DNA of 64,000 nucleotides from contig WBZZ01001253.1 in assembly GCA_019918135.1 (NCBI GenBank), positions 67,501 to 131,500 on the forward strand, read 5' to 3'. The notes under the pieces were generated by a model. That model searched no databases and had not been told where the DNA came from. It was given only the letters and a program-made list of their open reading frames with translations. This DNA comes from Paulinella micropora (taxonomy: Eukaryota > Cercozoa > Imbricatea > Euglyphida > Paulinellidae). This document shows positions 42,509 to 52,946 of the stretch, piece after piece. The position numbers and the translations under genes are program-made. The first letter of the stretch is position 1. Each line of letters begins with the position of its first letter.

Positions 42509-43769
42509 TCAGTTGCTAGAACGCTGTGGGCGCAGGCTCGGATTCAAAGTCCAGCAGTGCTCGGCGGTGTGGCCTCGTTTGTTGCAGTGAGTGCAAATGA
42601 CGGCTGTACGTGCGGGCTGTGCGGTGTATGCGGTCTGCCTGGCGAGCGCAAGCGTGATGATGCCTTGTGTAGGTTGGGCCACGTACTGGATTTGCGGCCC
42701 TGGTGCTGCTCCTTGCTGCGGAAGCATGAAACCGGGGACACTTTGCCACGCCAGCGGTTGCTGCTGTTGGCCATGCTGCTGCTGGTTCTGCCCTTGTGCA
42801 GTGTTCGCGTCGTACGAACCCTGAGGGCAGCTTCTCGCCCAGTGCTGGTTGGATCCGCAGATATGGCATGCCCCACGGTTCTGACGTCCACCACGTATAC
42901 GCGGGTCGGTCGCCCTCGAGTTGGTCGTAGTAGGGCGAATCGGCTCCAGGTACGGGGCCACTTCGTCCGCAATCACTAGCTTTTTACCCACCAGTAGCAT
43001 CTTGGCCTCGGCGTCTTCCACCTGTATTGGGTTTGGGCCACCCATATCCATAGCCAGTGTGGCCAGCGCGTTCGCCATAGAGATAGCGTCCGCCAACTTC
43101 TCGTTGTTTCGCACATATGCGTTGCTCTCCAGAATCTGCAAAATTATCTTCGCCACGACGAAGCAACGGCGGTGTGATGGCTTGTCGATCAGCTTCGAGT
43201 CGCGCTGGCTCGATTCCTGCTTGGTAGCTTGGATCATCCCCTGCACCTTGTCAGTCAGCCTCGCGAAGTCACCAGTGACCGCCCGCGTCTCCTCCCTAAG
43301 TGCGTTGCGCAGCATATCTCCAATGCTTGCCATCGTGCTTGCGTCCAGCCAAGTGGAGTGGTGGCCGCTGGTGTCGGTGCGATCGCGAGGTGGAATAGTG
43401 GCAGCCGTCGTCGTAGTCGTCGTCGTACCTTGCCCTATCACGGTTGTGCTGCTGGTGTAGCGATGGTGCTCCAAATAGGTTGACAGGGTTGAGTGGTGAA
43501 GCAGATGCAGATGGTGGGGTGTTACCAGTGCTTCCACCTGCTCCAGCACCGCTCGAGCCAGTCGCGGGAAGCCCAGTGGCCGGCAGACTAGTACTCGATG
43601 TAGCAGCAAAAGTAGTTGAAGTAGTCACGTTTCCCCCACCGAATGCAGGGCCGCCTCCGTTGTTGCCGCTGCTGCTGCTGGCTGCGCTTGTCTTGTTGTC
43701 GTCATCACCCTGTTGAGCTCTGCGCTTCCTAGTAGGCCTTGGGGTCCTTTGTCCAGCTGCAGCTGACAT
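42509..43769 (-). CDS. Gag-like protein with two zinc knuckles, DIRS-like element (broken)
   Basis: A low-complexity Ser/Thr/Gly N-terminus, then a helical region (GDMLRNALREETRAVTGDFARL, LADAISMANALATLA), and two CCHC knuckles near the C-terminus: CHICGSNQHWARSC and CTHCNKRGHTAEHC. These are expected of nucleic-acid-binding Gag. It is broken, with about one break. Confidence 0.7.
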
Positions 43770-43784
43770 CTCGATTTCCCAAAT

Positions 43785-43993
43785 TCAAAAAACAACCGTA
43801 AAATTTGCTCTAAGCACTTTTGTGCTAGAGCGAAAAATCAAATCTGAGGGTGAAGGGGTTGTCTTTGTAATGTTCAAAATTTTGGAGCGGGAACAATAGT
43901 TCCCGCTTAATTTATTACCGTAATTAACACTGCAGCGTTCAGTTTTCAGTCTCCCTTACGGCCCACCCACTGATATTTGTGAAAACGCTTTTC
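43785..43993. repeat. Right terminal direct repeat of the DIRS-like element
   Basis: Matches 37600-37815. It ends at CGCTTTT, directly abutting the duplicated host exon. Confidence 0.85.
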
Positions 43994-44166
43994 AGTATCT
44001 TTAAGCAATGATTCACGTCCCTGATAGACAGCAGACGCCGCAGCTCTTTCCCATTATTTAGGAAATCGCGCAGATGCTGGTATTCGTTTCCAGACTGACC
44101 AATCAAATCTAGCAGCTTGACGTAGACCTTTAGATTCTCCTTGAAAAGATCAGCTTTCTGGGACAT
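43990..44166 (-). CDS. Duplicated host exon, right copy, with own start codon
   Basis: Starts with MSQKADLFKENLK at 44166 and then matches the helical domain of the gene at 37466-36413 over about 50 residues before diverging at the repeat border. The different N-terminal residues (MPTIFKHVLI in the left copy) show that the copies have different first codons, so this could be a paralogous gene whose remainder was displaced by the element. Confidence 0.6.
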
Positions 44167-44595
44167 TCTTTATTTTTATATCAAAAAAGCAAATTAACGA
44201 AGAAAGAAGTTTTGAACCACTAGTGGAGCTGGTAAATCGGGCGGGCTCTGGTTTGTGTGGGTGGACAAGAGGGTGGGGGAGAAGTGGGGGGGGGGAAGAA
44301 AAAAGGTTCCTACCCCACGGCTTCACCTTTGCCCTTCCTCTGGAAATTTGTGGGGAGGGGGGAGGGTTTGGGGGTGGGAGGGGGGGGGGGGGGGGATGTC
44401 TGCATACGAGATCACTCCCCAGAGGGGTCGTTTCGTGCGCATTACAATAGTCGACGCCCTTGCTTTCTTTTTCTTGGGTTTTTGCGTGCAGAAGGTGGGG
44501 GGGGGGGGGCGCGGAGGGGAAACGACAAATCAGTCGTCCATGTTTTTCCCCCCTTCCCTTCCCTCCCCAAAGCCCAGTCTCTGTTCTCCTTCCTC

Positions 44596-44664
<69 letters not shown>

Positions 44665-44850
44665 GTAGTAGATAAATACACATTTTACTAATTCGTTTTT
44701 TTTCGCTCCCTCAAAAACGACCTTCGTAAAATGTATTGCACCCACTCCTATGGATTTCGCAGTAAAATAAATACAAAGAAACAAAAACAACCAAATAGCC
44801 TTATACAGCACACTACAAGAAAACATGTATATATCATAAAAAGAAAATTC
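44167..44850. repeat. G-rich low-complexity region and GA microsatellite
   Basis: G runs (44288-44298, 44380-44396, 44497-44508) and (GA)n at 44599-44661. No gene is supported. The left boundary of element B must lie between here and the first gene of B, but no terminal repeat was identified. Confidence 0.7.
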
Positions 44851-44858
44851 TTATATAG

Positions 44859-45089
44859 ATGGATACTCGCAAACAGAAGAGAGCGGAATATGTAAAGGAA
44901 AGAAGAAAACAGAAATACACCTGTGTATATGGTAAGGTAATAGGTATATATGGAAAATATCAACATGAAAAATCAGATTTTCATAGAGACTTCTTTGCGG
45001 AGAAAGAAGAGGTTATGATAGGAGGTCATAAAGTTATTCGTATAACTCGTAGAAAGGATGACATTGAAAGATATTATGAAAATAAATAA
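44859..45089 (+). CDS. Small basic hypothetical protein (element B)
   Basis: 76 residues, rich in Lys/Arg and Tyr (KQKRAEYVKERRKQKY, HKVIRITRRKDDIERYYENK). A TTATATAG box directly precedes the ATG. It is the first gene at the left end of the element. No family was recognised. Confidence 0.5.
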   Translation: MDTRKQKRAEYVKERRKQKYTCVYGKVIGIYGKYQHEKSDFHRDFFAEKEEVMIGGHKVIRITRRKDDIERYYENK

Positions 45090-45116
45090 TTAATTTTATT
45101 TTAAACTTATTATTTT

Positions 45117-45128
45117 TTATTATATATA
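45117..45128 (+). promoter_or_regulatory. TATATATA box of the GIY-YIG gene
   Basis: TTATTATATATACAGAGAA lies 7 bp before the ATG at 45136. The same box with its ACAGAGAA extension precedes the GIY-YIG remnant of element A near 13128. Confidence 0.55.
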
Positions 45129-45135
45129 CAGAGAA

Positions 45136-45708
45136 ATGACAACTTTGAAAATTTACAAAATATTCAATGCTATGGACGAAAACGACAAGGAATTTTATAT
45201 AGGAAGCACGACACAATATTATTTATCGGGTAGGTTTAGTCATCATAAATTGCTATGTAAGAAAGGACTTAATAGAAAGTTATACAATCATATGAACAAC
45301 AAAGGAATGAATAATTTTAAGTGTGTTTTAATTCATGAGGAAGTAATTGAAAATTACAACATTGATAAACAGAGGGCTATTGAACAGAAATACATTGATG
45401 AATTGAAACCAACATTAAATTTAAACAATGCGTTTGGGGTTGGTGCTTCTGATGTAAAAAGAACACGAACCGAATTTGAAGGAAGGACTTTTACAAATGA
45501 GAATGAAAAGAAACGAATTGAATATAATAAAGTTTATCATAAAGAATACCAAAAGAAATATTATGAAAAAGAAAGCAAGAAAGTCAGAGAGTATCAAAAA
45601 AAGTATTATGATAAAAACAAAAGTATTTTGGTCGCTAAGAAAAAGGAAGAACTTGTCAGAATAAGAGAAAGCAAAAAATACTATTGTGAGTTATGTAATT
45701 TTACATGA
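45136..45708 (+). CDS. GIY-YIG endonuclease (element B)
   Basis: 190 residues. KIYKIFNAMDENDKEFYIGST supplies the GIY/YIG strands (IYKI..YIGST), followed by LSGRFSHHKLLCKKG with the conserved Arg, and a Glu in RAIEQKYIDELKPTLN. A long Lys-rich linker follows. It resembles the free-standing GIY-YIG nucleases of large DNA viruses and virophages, which may act as homing or recombination nucleases. It is paralogous to the remnant at 13141-13500. Confidence 0.75.
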   Translation: MTTLKIYKIFNAMDENDKEFYIGSTTQYYLSGRFSHHKLLCKKGLNRKLYNHMNNKGMNNFKCVLIHEEVIENYNIDKQRAIEQKYIDELKPTLNLNNAFGVGASDVKRTRTEFEGRTFTNENEKKRIEYNKVYHKEYQKKYYEKESKKVREYQKKYYDKNKSILVAKKKEELVRIRESKKYYCELCNFT

Positions 45709-45869
45709 GTATCTCAATCCGCCATCATTACACACAATAACACAAAAAGACATATGGCGAAAATGAATTTAATTTCCATTTAAACTTTTAATTTCTATTA
45801 ATTATTATAATTAAATAAAAATTTTCCATTTTAATTTATTATTTTTATATCCATATCAATATAAAAGTA

Positions 45870-48800
45870 ATGCCACCACCACTACCACCCAGACCAACAA
45901 AGGAGAATGTAGAACTAGCGAAGGTAAGGGCGAATTTGAGGAAAACTGAGACTAGAGAAAACAAAAGGGAATTTAAAGTAGTAGAGTTAAAATCTAGGCG
46001 GGACAATAGATTAAACTCTCTTACATACGAGAAGCAAGGATTAAACATAAACTTTTACGATACTAACGCATTAGAGCGAGAGGTTCTAATTCCTATACTA
46101 TTAGATGCTAAAAGAAATGGTATGACAGGAAACGCCGATGTTCATATTACTATTACATACATAACAGACCACGAAGAATTAAATAGATATTATAAAAAGA
46201 AAACATTTAATTCGTTTCAAATAAAAAACTATGATGATTTTATTGAAATGTTGAATGAGTTTAACATAAGCAATATTGAAGCATCTGGATTAGGTTATGA
46301 CCGAATAATTGAATATGCTAAGGTAGTAGTAATTCAAGAAAACGGAGGCGGATGCTATGAAGGGAAATATAAATGTAAAAAAACAAAATCAGAAGAAAGT
46401 ATATTAATATCTCCCGCTAGCAAAAATAATAATTGCTTATTCTTTCTGTGTAAAGACATTCTTAATATGCCACTCATTAACAGAAAAAGATGTAATGATA
46501 TTAGAGAACAATTCAATCTTTCTAATGATTGTCCAATTCCATTTTCTACAGCGGTAAAAATCCTTAATGCTTTGATAAAGGAGGGGAAGACATACGAAAT
46601 TACGAATGCTTATACAAAAGAAACTATAAGCACAAATAATATCGGAGAAGAAGCAGACATTATGATAATCTTGGAGAATAATCATTATTTCGGATTAATC
46701 AAAAGATATAAAAGCAAATGCGAAAAATGTTTGTATGAATATTACGATAAGCACACATGCAACCCAAAAAGAATAAATTATGCTAATACTAGAATTTTAA
46801 AAAACGGACAACGACATTTAATAACTAAATTCCACAAAGAAAAATACAATAACAAAAATGAAATTCTTCATTATGACCTAGAAACATGGAGAAACAAAAT
46901 GATTTCTGATGGCTTTGATATCCACGACTGCTATATAGTCGGATATACACAAGGAACTGAGGGATTTAAATATTTCGGTGGTAAAGATTGTATTTCTAAA
47001 TTTCTTGATTTACTCTTAGATAGAGGAAGAAAGTTAGCATTTGAATGGTCTAACAAACAATCACATAATCCAGTCAAGAAAGTAGCAGGAGTAAGAAAGA
47101 AAAAGAAGAAAGATGAAGAAACACCGATTTTATATGTGAATGGATTTAATGGGGCGAACTTCGACCACTACTTCATTAAACAGGAATTAATAAGAAGAGG
47201 TATTAAACCAAAATCACACATGATTAATAACGGCTCAATAATTTCTTTACAATTTGAAAATATTAAAATGTGGGATATGTGTAAGCATACTCAGGGGACA
47301 TTCAAAGAAAACTTAGAAAATATGAAATGTAAAACTCTTAAAGGAGATTTCGACCACGACCAAGCCGCAGAATGGGAAATAATGAGTGAAGAATTAAGAA
47401 ATAAGTGTCTTGAATATTTGAAGTGCGATGTTATGGGATTAAAAGAGTTATATGACAAAATAAACACAGAGATATTTGAAAAACACTCTGTGAATTTAAC
47501 TTCATACATTTCAACTTCAAGCCTAGCCTTCAATATCTGGAAGAAAATGATTGATGGTAAGCACGATGTGAGACTTCCAACTATTGAACAAGAAAAAGCA
47601 TTCAGAAAAGCTGTTATCGGTGCAAGAACATATCAAAGCAAAAAAAGATTTATTTCAAAACAATACAACGACTACTTAGCAGGGAAAATCACATTTGATG
47701 AATTAACCGATTATTTAGTTGATGCGGATGTCGTATCTTTATACCCAACAGCGATGCTTAATTTATTCATGGTTGGAGAAATTAAGATGGCTATCGCACC
47801 ATTTGATTATAATAATCTTCCTATCGGTATTTATAATGTTGATTATATCTCGCCAAAAGACATATTACATTCAAGAATAGGACAGAGAAATAAAATGGGC
47901 TCCTTAAAATGGAATTTAGCGGATATGAAAGACCAATGGCTTACAAGTGTTGATATTGAAGATATGATTAAGGAAGGCTACGATATAACAATTCATAAAG
48001 GATACTATACAGAGGAGGCAGAACCAGTATTCAAAGAATATATATTAGAAATGTTTAAGGCGAAAGAAAATAGCGAAAAAGGAACACCGCAATATTTGTT
48101 AGCCAAACTATTTATGAATTCGTTATACGGAAAGATGATACAACGACCTATCCCGACAGAAGCAGAATATATTAAATCAAATGAGGAGTATTGGAAATTT
48201 TGGACGAAAAAATTATATATCCGATGTGGTTGAATTCAAAGATAAAGACGGAAACAAACTATGGCATGTATCAGGAATTCCTAGAAAGGAAGAAATAATT
48301 GAAGAGAGCATAACTAAACCTTCTCATTACGGGGCTTTCATTCTTGCATATAGCAGACGAATTATGTATAACTACATAAAAGAGGCTAATCCAAATAAAG
48401 ACATAGAAGCCGACTTCTATTACACCGATACCGATAGTTTAGTGTTGCATGCGAGGTTCTCCAAACTAATAACAAGACTTGGAGATAAATCTCTCGGTGG
48501 AATAACAGATGACTTAGGAGATTGTTGTAAGATAATAAGAGGAATATGGATCGCTCCAAAATTGTATATGTTAGAATTTACAACGAATGAAGCCTTTCTA
48601 CCTTACCTTACTAAGAATGACTTGAAACATGAAGACAAAGGAGTTCATATAATCGAATGCTACGAAAATGAAGGAGTAAAAAAGAGATACTACCATCTCC
48701 GCGGTAAGGGGTTGAATTCAGAAGGGCTAAATCCAGAAGTATATGAAAAGATGGATTTAGGAGAAAGCATTGAAAATGTTAGAGAATTTCAAATGAAGAA

Positions 48801-48939
48801 AATTCATTTATCACGAAATAGCAAACAGCAAAACATTAACCATTTCAGCATAATTCATACTATAAACATAAAAAAGAAAGTAAATGAAAATAAATGGTCG
48901 GGCCGTGAGTTTATCAACGAAAATGATAGTATCCCTTAA
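45870..48939 (+). CDS. Protein-primed family B DNA polymerase (element B, broken)
   Basis: Motifs in order: exonuclease ILHYDLETW (about residue 332), NGFNGANFDHY (about 423) and YLKCDVMGL (about 515); polymerase motif A DADVVSLYPTAM (about 617), motif B KLFMNSLYGKM (about 746) and motif C FYYTDTDSLVL further on. This is the DNA_pol_B_2 type used by Polintons, virophages and adenoviruses to replicate linear genomes with protein-capped ends. Upstream of the exonuclease lies an extra domain with NNNCLFFLC (about 184) and ENNHYFGL (about 270), reminiscent of an OTU-like papain fold, then a CxxC..HxC zinc site. It is broken, with about one break. Confidence 0.9.
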
Positions 48940-49004
48940 TATGGCTTTGATATTTGAGAATTTAATCATAATTAATTAATTTTTTTCAATAAATTTTTTA
49001 CCAC

Positions 49005-49013
49005 TCTATATAG
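49005..49013 (+). promoter_or_regulatory. TCTATATAG box
   Basis: TCTATATAG ends 4 bp before the ATG at 49018. It equals the TCTATA-type late promoter described for the virophage Mavirus and its giant-virus host CroV. Confidence 0.5.
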
Positions 49014-49017
49014 ACCA

Positions 49018-49245
49018 ATGACCACCCTCACCAGACTATGTGAAAAATTTGAACAACTTTCAATTGAGAAGAAGAAGGAATTCTTTTCCGTAAAAGATGT
49101 GCAACAGGTAATTAATGAAGAAATTAAGGCGATTGAAAAAAGTAGAGAAGGAAAACCAAAGGATACTTTTCCATTTGGCAAATACAAAGGAAAAAAATTC
49201 AAGATGTTGCTACCATTGACAAACCATATCTTGAATGGGTTATGA
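49018..49245 (+). CDS. ExoX-C-like small protein (element B, broken)
   Basis: The N-terminal part is a charged helix (LCEKFEQLSIEKKKEFFSV). The C-terminal part begins TFPFGKYKGKKF, the start of the exodeoxyribonuclease X C-terminal/DUF3820-like domain, which usually continues with YLEWL. A related copy of this domain ends the next gene. It is broken, with about one break. Confidence 0.5.
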   Translation: MTTLTRLCEKFEQLSIEKKKEFFSVKDVQQVINEEIKAIEKSREGKPKDTFPFGKYKGKKFKMLLPLTNHILNGL

Positions 49246-49309
49246 AACAGCCGTGGTTTGATAAATTTACTGACATTAAAAGTGAAGTAAAAAAATACAC
49301 TTAATATTT

Positions 49310-49333
49310 TTGCTAAAAGATTTTTTAAAAATC
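49310..49333. terminator. AT-rich palindrome AAAGATTT..AAATCTTT
   Basis: The perfect AT-rich hairpin lies between two genes. A closely related hairpin with the same GCTRAAAGATTT lead-in lies at 51252-51273. It could mark transcript ends. Confidence 0.45.
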
Positions 49334-49343
49334 TTTATATATC

Positions 49344-49895
49344 ATGGCCGACCTGAGCACCAAACAGGACTACTTGAATGAAATTGAAAAATGGAACCTT
49401 GATGGCAATGTCAAAAAGCCGACAATTAAATGGACTAAACCTGACATTGTTTCTTTCTATGAGCAATACAAACCCCGCGATGACAATGTGAAAGTAGTTA
49501 TTCCATTGGATGCCACATTAGACTCCAACATAGTTGAAGATGCGACCTTTGGTCAGCAAAAAATGATGGAGGAACAAAGCACTCCTTTTAAGGAAACAGA
49601 TCTCGTTGTGAAAGAGGGAGGGGGTTACACCCCCTACCATACCCCCGCGGGTTTGGAAAGAGACAAAGTCCCTTCCACGGGAATTACCGAAATAAAGGCT
49701 AATGTTGGCGAAGAAATAGCGAATGCTACATGTACAGAAGAAGGATGTATATTAAAGAAAGATGTTGTTCTTCAATATGGAAAATATACACACAAAAACA
49801 TTGAAGATGTAGCCAAAATTGATAAACCATACCTTGAATGGTTAGTTCAACAGCAGTGGTGCCAAAATGTGGATGCCATAAAAAAAATTATTTGA
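49344..49895 (+). CDS. Hypothetical protein with C-terminal ExoX-C-like domain (element B)
   Basis: 183 residues. The N-terminal helical part (LSTKQDYLNEIEKWNLDG, VSFYEQYKP) is followed by a Pro/Gly-rich linker and the domain LQYGKYTHKNIEDVAKIDKPYLEWL. The C-terminal domain is homologous to the end of the preceding gene. It starts right after a TATATATC box. The role is unknown. Related domains sit at the end of exonucleases and bind nucleic acid. Confidence 0.5.
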   Translation: MADLSTKQDYLNEIEKWNLDGNVKKPTIKWTKPDIVSFYEQYKPRDDNVKVVIPLDATLDSNIVEDATFGQQKMMEEQSTPFKETDLVVKEGGGYTPYHTPAGLERDKVPSTGITEIKANVGEEIANATCTEEGCILKKDVVLQYGKYTHKNIEDVAKIDKPYLEWLVQQQWCQNVDAIKKII

Positions 49896-49921
49896 TATTT
49901 TATTCACAAATCTTTTTTGCT

Positions 49922-51163
49922 TTATTGGTCTTCTATGAAGTTAGCAATAATATTGACATTTCCTCCTCCACCAGCAGAGACAGACTTCTGTGTAAAAGTC
50001 AATACATCACTTGGCGATAGGTATATATCATAACTTCTAAGATTGATTTGTTGAGTTGAAGCACTATTTACATATAGTTTAAAAATTGTTGTTCCGTTTG
50101 CGATAGCACTCGCCTTTGTGTCAGTATCTACAATTGAATACTTAGAATCAACATCAGCAAAACCTGCTCCAGTTAGTGTTCCATTTAATACCATTCTGAC
50201 AACATTTGACTTAGTATCTTCATTTGTAATACTTATCAAAGTGGGATAAACATTTGAATAATTTGTTAAATTAGCACCGCCCGCATCAAATGTTGCTTTA
50301 TTCCTGATACTAATAATAGGGCTTTCAGTTGTGTTTGCTGCTTTACTTCCTTCCACTTCGTTTGTTATACTTGTGTTTATTGTATTACTTCCTTCAATAA
50401 ATAATCCAACACTTGCTGTTTTAAGAGTTTGAATTCCGGTAGAAGCATCATTCCTCATTAGTGCGGTAAATGGTAAAGTAGTGTTTCTTAGACTTACACC
50501 TGTGTTGGCATTCGCATACTTAATAGTATGGACTAATTGAAATTCTCCCGTTGTAGGATTTTCAATAGAAAACCTTATAGCACCAAAGCCTAAATATTGA
50601 AATTGAATTTGGAATACATTTCCTTTACTCCAATCAATAACAGGCATATCTTTTGTTCCATTGCACGGGTCATCCCAGTTTGCTTGTTGAATATAAGTTG
50701 CTGCCCCTCCTTTGGCATGTAGAATTCGTATCCCGACATTAGTTTTATAAAAATAGAAACCATTTGAAAAATCACTTTCACCAATTCCTACACAAGAATA
50801 ATAGTCTTTTGTGTCATCAGTCGTCCATATAGCAGTAAAGCGTCCAACAACTCCCATACCAGTCCGATATTTTATTCTTCTTTTACTTGTTAGAATAGCA
50901 GTTGAAGTATTGTTTGCTTGAGTTTTTAATTCCGCCATATTACTATTAAAAGAAACACTAGCATTTGTCTGAGTTAATGACCATATTCGTGTATTAATGG
51001 TGTATGGAAAAGTTTCCTGAACAACTGGCGTAAGTTGGCTTGTTAGTGCTTCACCGAAAGCGGTTTTCATATTGTTGGTTTCAATATCACCATCATATCC
51101 AACTTTGACATTTATAAAATCTCCGTCGGGATTTTGTGCGACCAAGTTTCTCTGGTGAGACAT
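49922..51163 (-). CDS. Second fibre or receptor-binding protein (element B)
   Basis: 413 residues, beta-rich, apparently whole. It has TINTRIWS, KYRTGMGVVGRFTA, FRFSIENPTTGEFQLVHTIKYA-like blocks and ends NFIEDQ. It is homologous to the gene at 19222-20407 in element A. It is encoded immediately downstream of the major capsid gene on the same strand, so a vertex or surface role is likely. Confidence 0.6.
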   Translation of the reverse strand: MSHQRNLVAQNPDGDFINVKVGYDGDIETNNMKTAFGEALTSQLTPVVQETFPYTINTRIWSLTQTNASVSFNSNMAELKTQANNTSTAILTSKRRIKYRTGMGVVGRFTAIWTTDDTKDYYSCVGIGESDFSNGFYFYKTNVGIRILHAKGGAATYIQQANWDDPCNGTKDMPVIDWSKGNVFQIQFQYLGFGAIRFSIENPTTGEFQLVHTIKYANANTGVSLRNTTLPFTALMRNDASTGIQTLKTASVGLFIEGSNTINTSITNEVEGSKAANTTESPIISIRNKATFDAGGANLTNYSNVYPTLISITNEDTKSNVVRMVLNGTLTGAGFADVDSKYSIVDTDTKASAIANGTTIFKLYVNSASTQQINLRSYDIYLSPSDVLTFTQKSVSAGGGGNVNIIANFIEDQ

Positions 51164-51228
51164 ATTATATAAAACAAAAAATTAATTTTCTTTTTTATTT
51201 TTTCTTTATTCTTTTGAAACTTTTGTAA

Positions 51229-51275
51229 AAGTTTCACAAAACCTTTTTGCTGAAAGATTTTCTAAATCTTTCTAC
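51229..51275. terminator. Two AT-rich hairpins at the end of the capsid gene
   Basis: GAAACTTTTGTAAAAGTTTC and GAAAGATTTTCTAAATCTTTC lie back to back at the 3' end of the major capsid gene. Perfect AT-rich hairpins at transcript ends are used as polyadenylation signals in Mimivirus and its virophage. Confidence 0.45.
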
Positions 51276-52852
51276 GTCTTAATAATTTCAATACCTCTTA
51301 TAATTACATCTTGCTGAAGAATGGCAAAAGTGTAGTGATTGAGGTTGTTTCCCGCAGTAGTAGAAACGAACTCATATCGTCGCTCGGTGTCAAGGCTCAG
51401 ACCAGACTTTTCATAACCTTCAACATTCTTCTCGTGAAGTGGGCGGTTGTTATCCCAGTAATCAACATGAAACCAGTTGTATTTATAGATATCGGTGTTT
51501 AGGATAGCACTTCCCTTCAACTTATCCTTCAAAATCATATAGTCTTCATTATCAGAAGTATCAATGTCAAATTGTTGCATTCTGCTACCATCGATAGTAG
51601 TATAATAAGTTCTAATTTTAGTGTCGTTTCTGTGGTCATTGTCGAAAGAAGTAGAAGAACTTTCTGAATTATGAAAAGCGGATGTATAGATACGACGAAT
51701 TCTTTCACCCTGTGATCTGTTCATTTTTACCACAAAGTTCTGATTACCACTTCCAAGGTTGTGCTTCCAAGAGATAGGATATTCAATAGTAAATCTAAAC
51801 CCTTCACCAGCGATTTTGCTTTGGACACCAAGGATGACATTTGGGTCTGTTTCAACCGCAAGAAACAAGTTCAAATTTGAAACAATAGCACCAGTCGCAC
51901 CAATTACAGCACCTTCAGCAATGTTAGTGGCACTGGTTCCCATAAACATAGTTCTACTAGTTCCTTCCCATACAATCCGCATATCCATAATTTCATTAAA
52001 ACCTAGTGTTTTATCAATTTCAAAAATAGTTCCAAAAATCATTCCCAAAGGTAATTTAACATTGATAACAGGTGTGTCATTCGCAGTATTGACGGCATCA
52101 GCACCTGCCTGAATTGTTCCAACTTCAAAATACTTAGCCTCCTCATAAGCGACATTAACAAATGAACCTCCTACTCCGTTAAAACTATTCAAAAGGTCAT
52201 CATGACGACGAGCACTCATTGACGGGAGATTTACCAAAGTCTTAACACTATTACCGACGGCGTTGATAGCGGCGATTAACTCATCCTTCCTATCGCCGCC
52301 ATTAGTATCTTGAATCCGTAGAGTTCCGAATGTAGCAGCCCCAGGAGCGACAGCGGCAACATTACTTGCAGCCGGATAATATCTTGAAGCAATATTCAAA
52401 GTAGCATCATTAAGCACATTACACTTCTGAAGCAATGCCCCACTAGTATTGGCAGTAGCCCCGTGGTTCTCCAAAGACATATACTTATCATAACTGATTT
52501 CGGGTTTCCAAACCATCTTGGTATAATTTCCCACATGTTGAAGATTACACAGATACTGCCCGCTTCGGCTTCGTAATTCAATACTCCTAATCATACTTAG
52601 ACAATCCATAAAGATACGATTAGTATTGTTCTGTCCTGGGTTCCGTGGAGTGTAAGTAAATCGCAACACACTACGGGCGAGGTTCAGCGGGCGGGTAGGG
52701 ATTTCAAAGGTGCTTTCATTACCTCCCGCTGTGGTGAGTGTAATATTACCCGAGCCTTCACGACTTGTAAGTTTGTTTAATTCGTATTTTCCTTTTAGTA
52801 GTTCTTTTGGTTGATGGTCTAATTCCTGACCATATCCAACTTGAGACTGCAT
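51272..52852 (-). CDS. Major capsid protein, double jelly-roll type (element B)
   Basis: 526 residues, whole. The N-terminus is GQELDHQPKELLKGKYELNKL, followed by beta-rich sequence with LNLARSVLRFTYTP, SMIRSIELRSRSGQYLCNL and a C-terminal EGYEKSGLSLDTERRYEF. Length, composition and neighbours (minor capsid, protease, ATPase) fit Polinton major capsid proteins. It is strongly diverged from that of element A. Confidence 0.75.
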   Translation of the reverse strand: MQSQVGYGQELDHQPKELLKGKYELNKLTSREGSGNITLTTAGGNESTFEIPTRPLNLARSVLRFTYTPRNPGQNNTNRIFMDCLSMIRSIELRSRSGQYLCNLQHVGNYTKMVWKPEISYDKYMSLENHGATANTSGALLQKCNVLNDATLNIASRYYPAASNVAAVAPGAATFGTLRIQDTNGGDRKDELIAAINAVGNSVKTLVNLPSMSARRHDDLLNSFNGVGGSFVNVAYEEAKYFEVGTIQAGADAVNTANDTPVINVKLPLGMIFGTIFEIDKTLGFNEIMDMRIVWEGTSRTMFMGTSATNIAEGAVIGATGAIVSNLNLFLAVETDPNVILGVQSKIAGEGFRFTIEYPISWKHNLGSGNQNFVVKMNRSQGERIRRIYTSAFHNSESSSTSFDNDHRNDTKIRTYYTTIDGSRMQQFDIDTSDNEDYMILKDKLKGSAILNTDIYKYNWFHVDYWDNNRPLHEKNVEGYEKSGLSLDTERRYEFVSTTAGNNLNHYTFAILQQDVIIRGIEIIKT

Positions 52853-52946
52853 TTTTGTTTTGTTTTTGAAGTGGTGTAAATTAACTAATTCACAAGAATA
52901 TATTTATAGAAAAAAATAAATAATTAAAATAAATATCTTTACCTCG

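Larger units (their letters stand above)
37600..43993 (-). mobile_element. DIRS/Ngaro-type tyrosine-recombinase retroelement, broken
   Basis: A 6.4-kb element read on the minus strand: gag-like gene, reverse transcriptase, tyrosine recombinase. It is bounded by direct repeats of about 200 bp (37600-37815 and 43785-43993). Direct rather than inverted repeats, and a recombinase instead of a DDE integrase, place it with PAT/Ngaro-like relatives of DIRS. It is broken, with at least two breaks. Terminal repeats that remain almost identical suggest a recent insertion. Confidence 0.8.
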
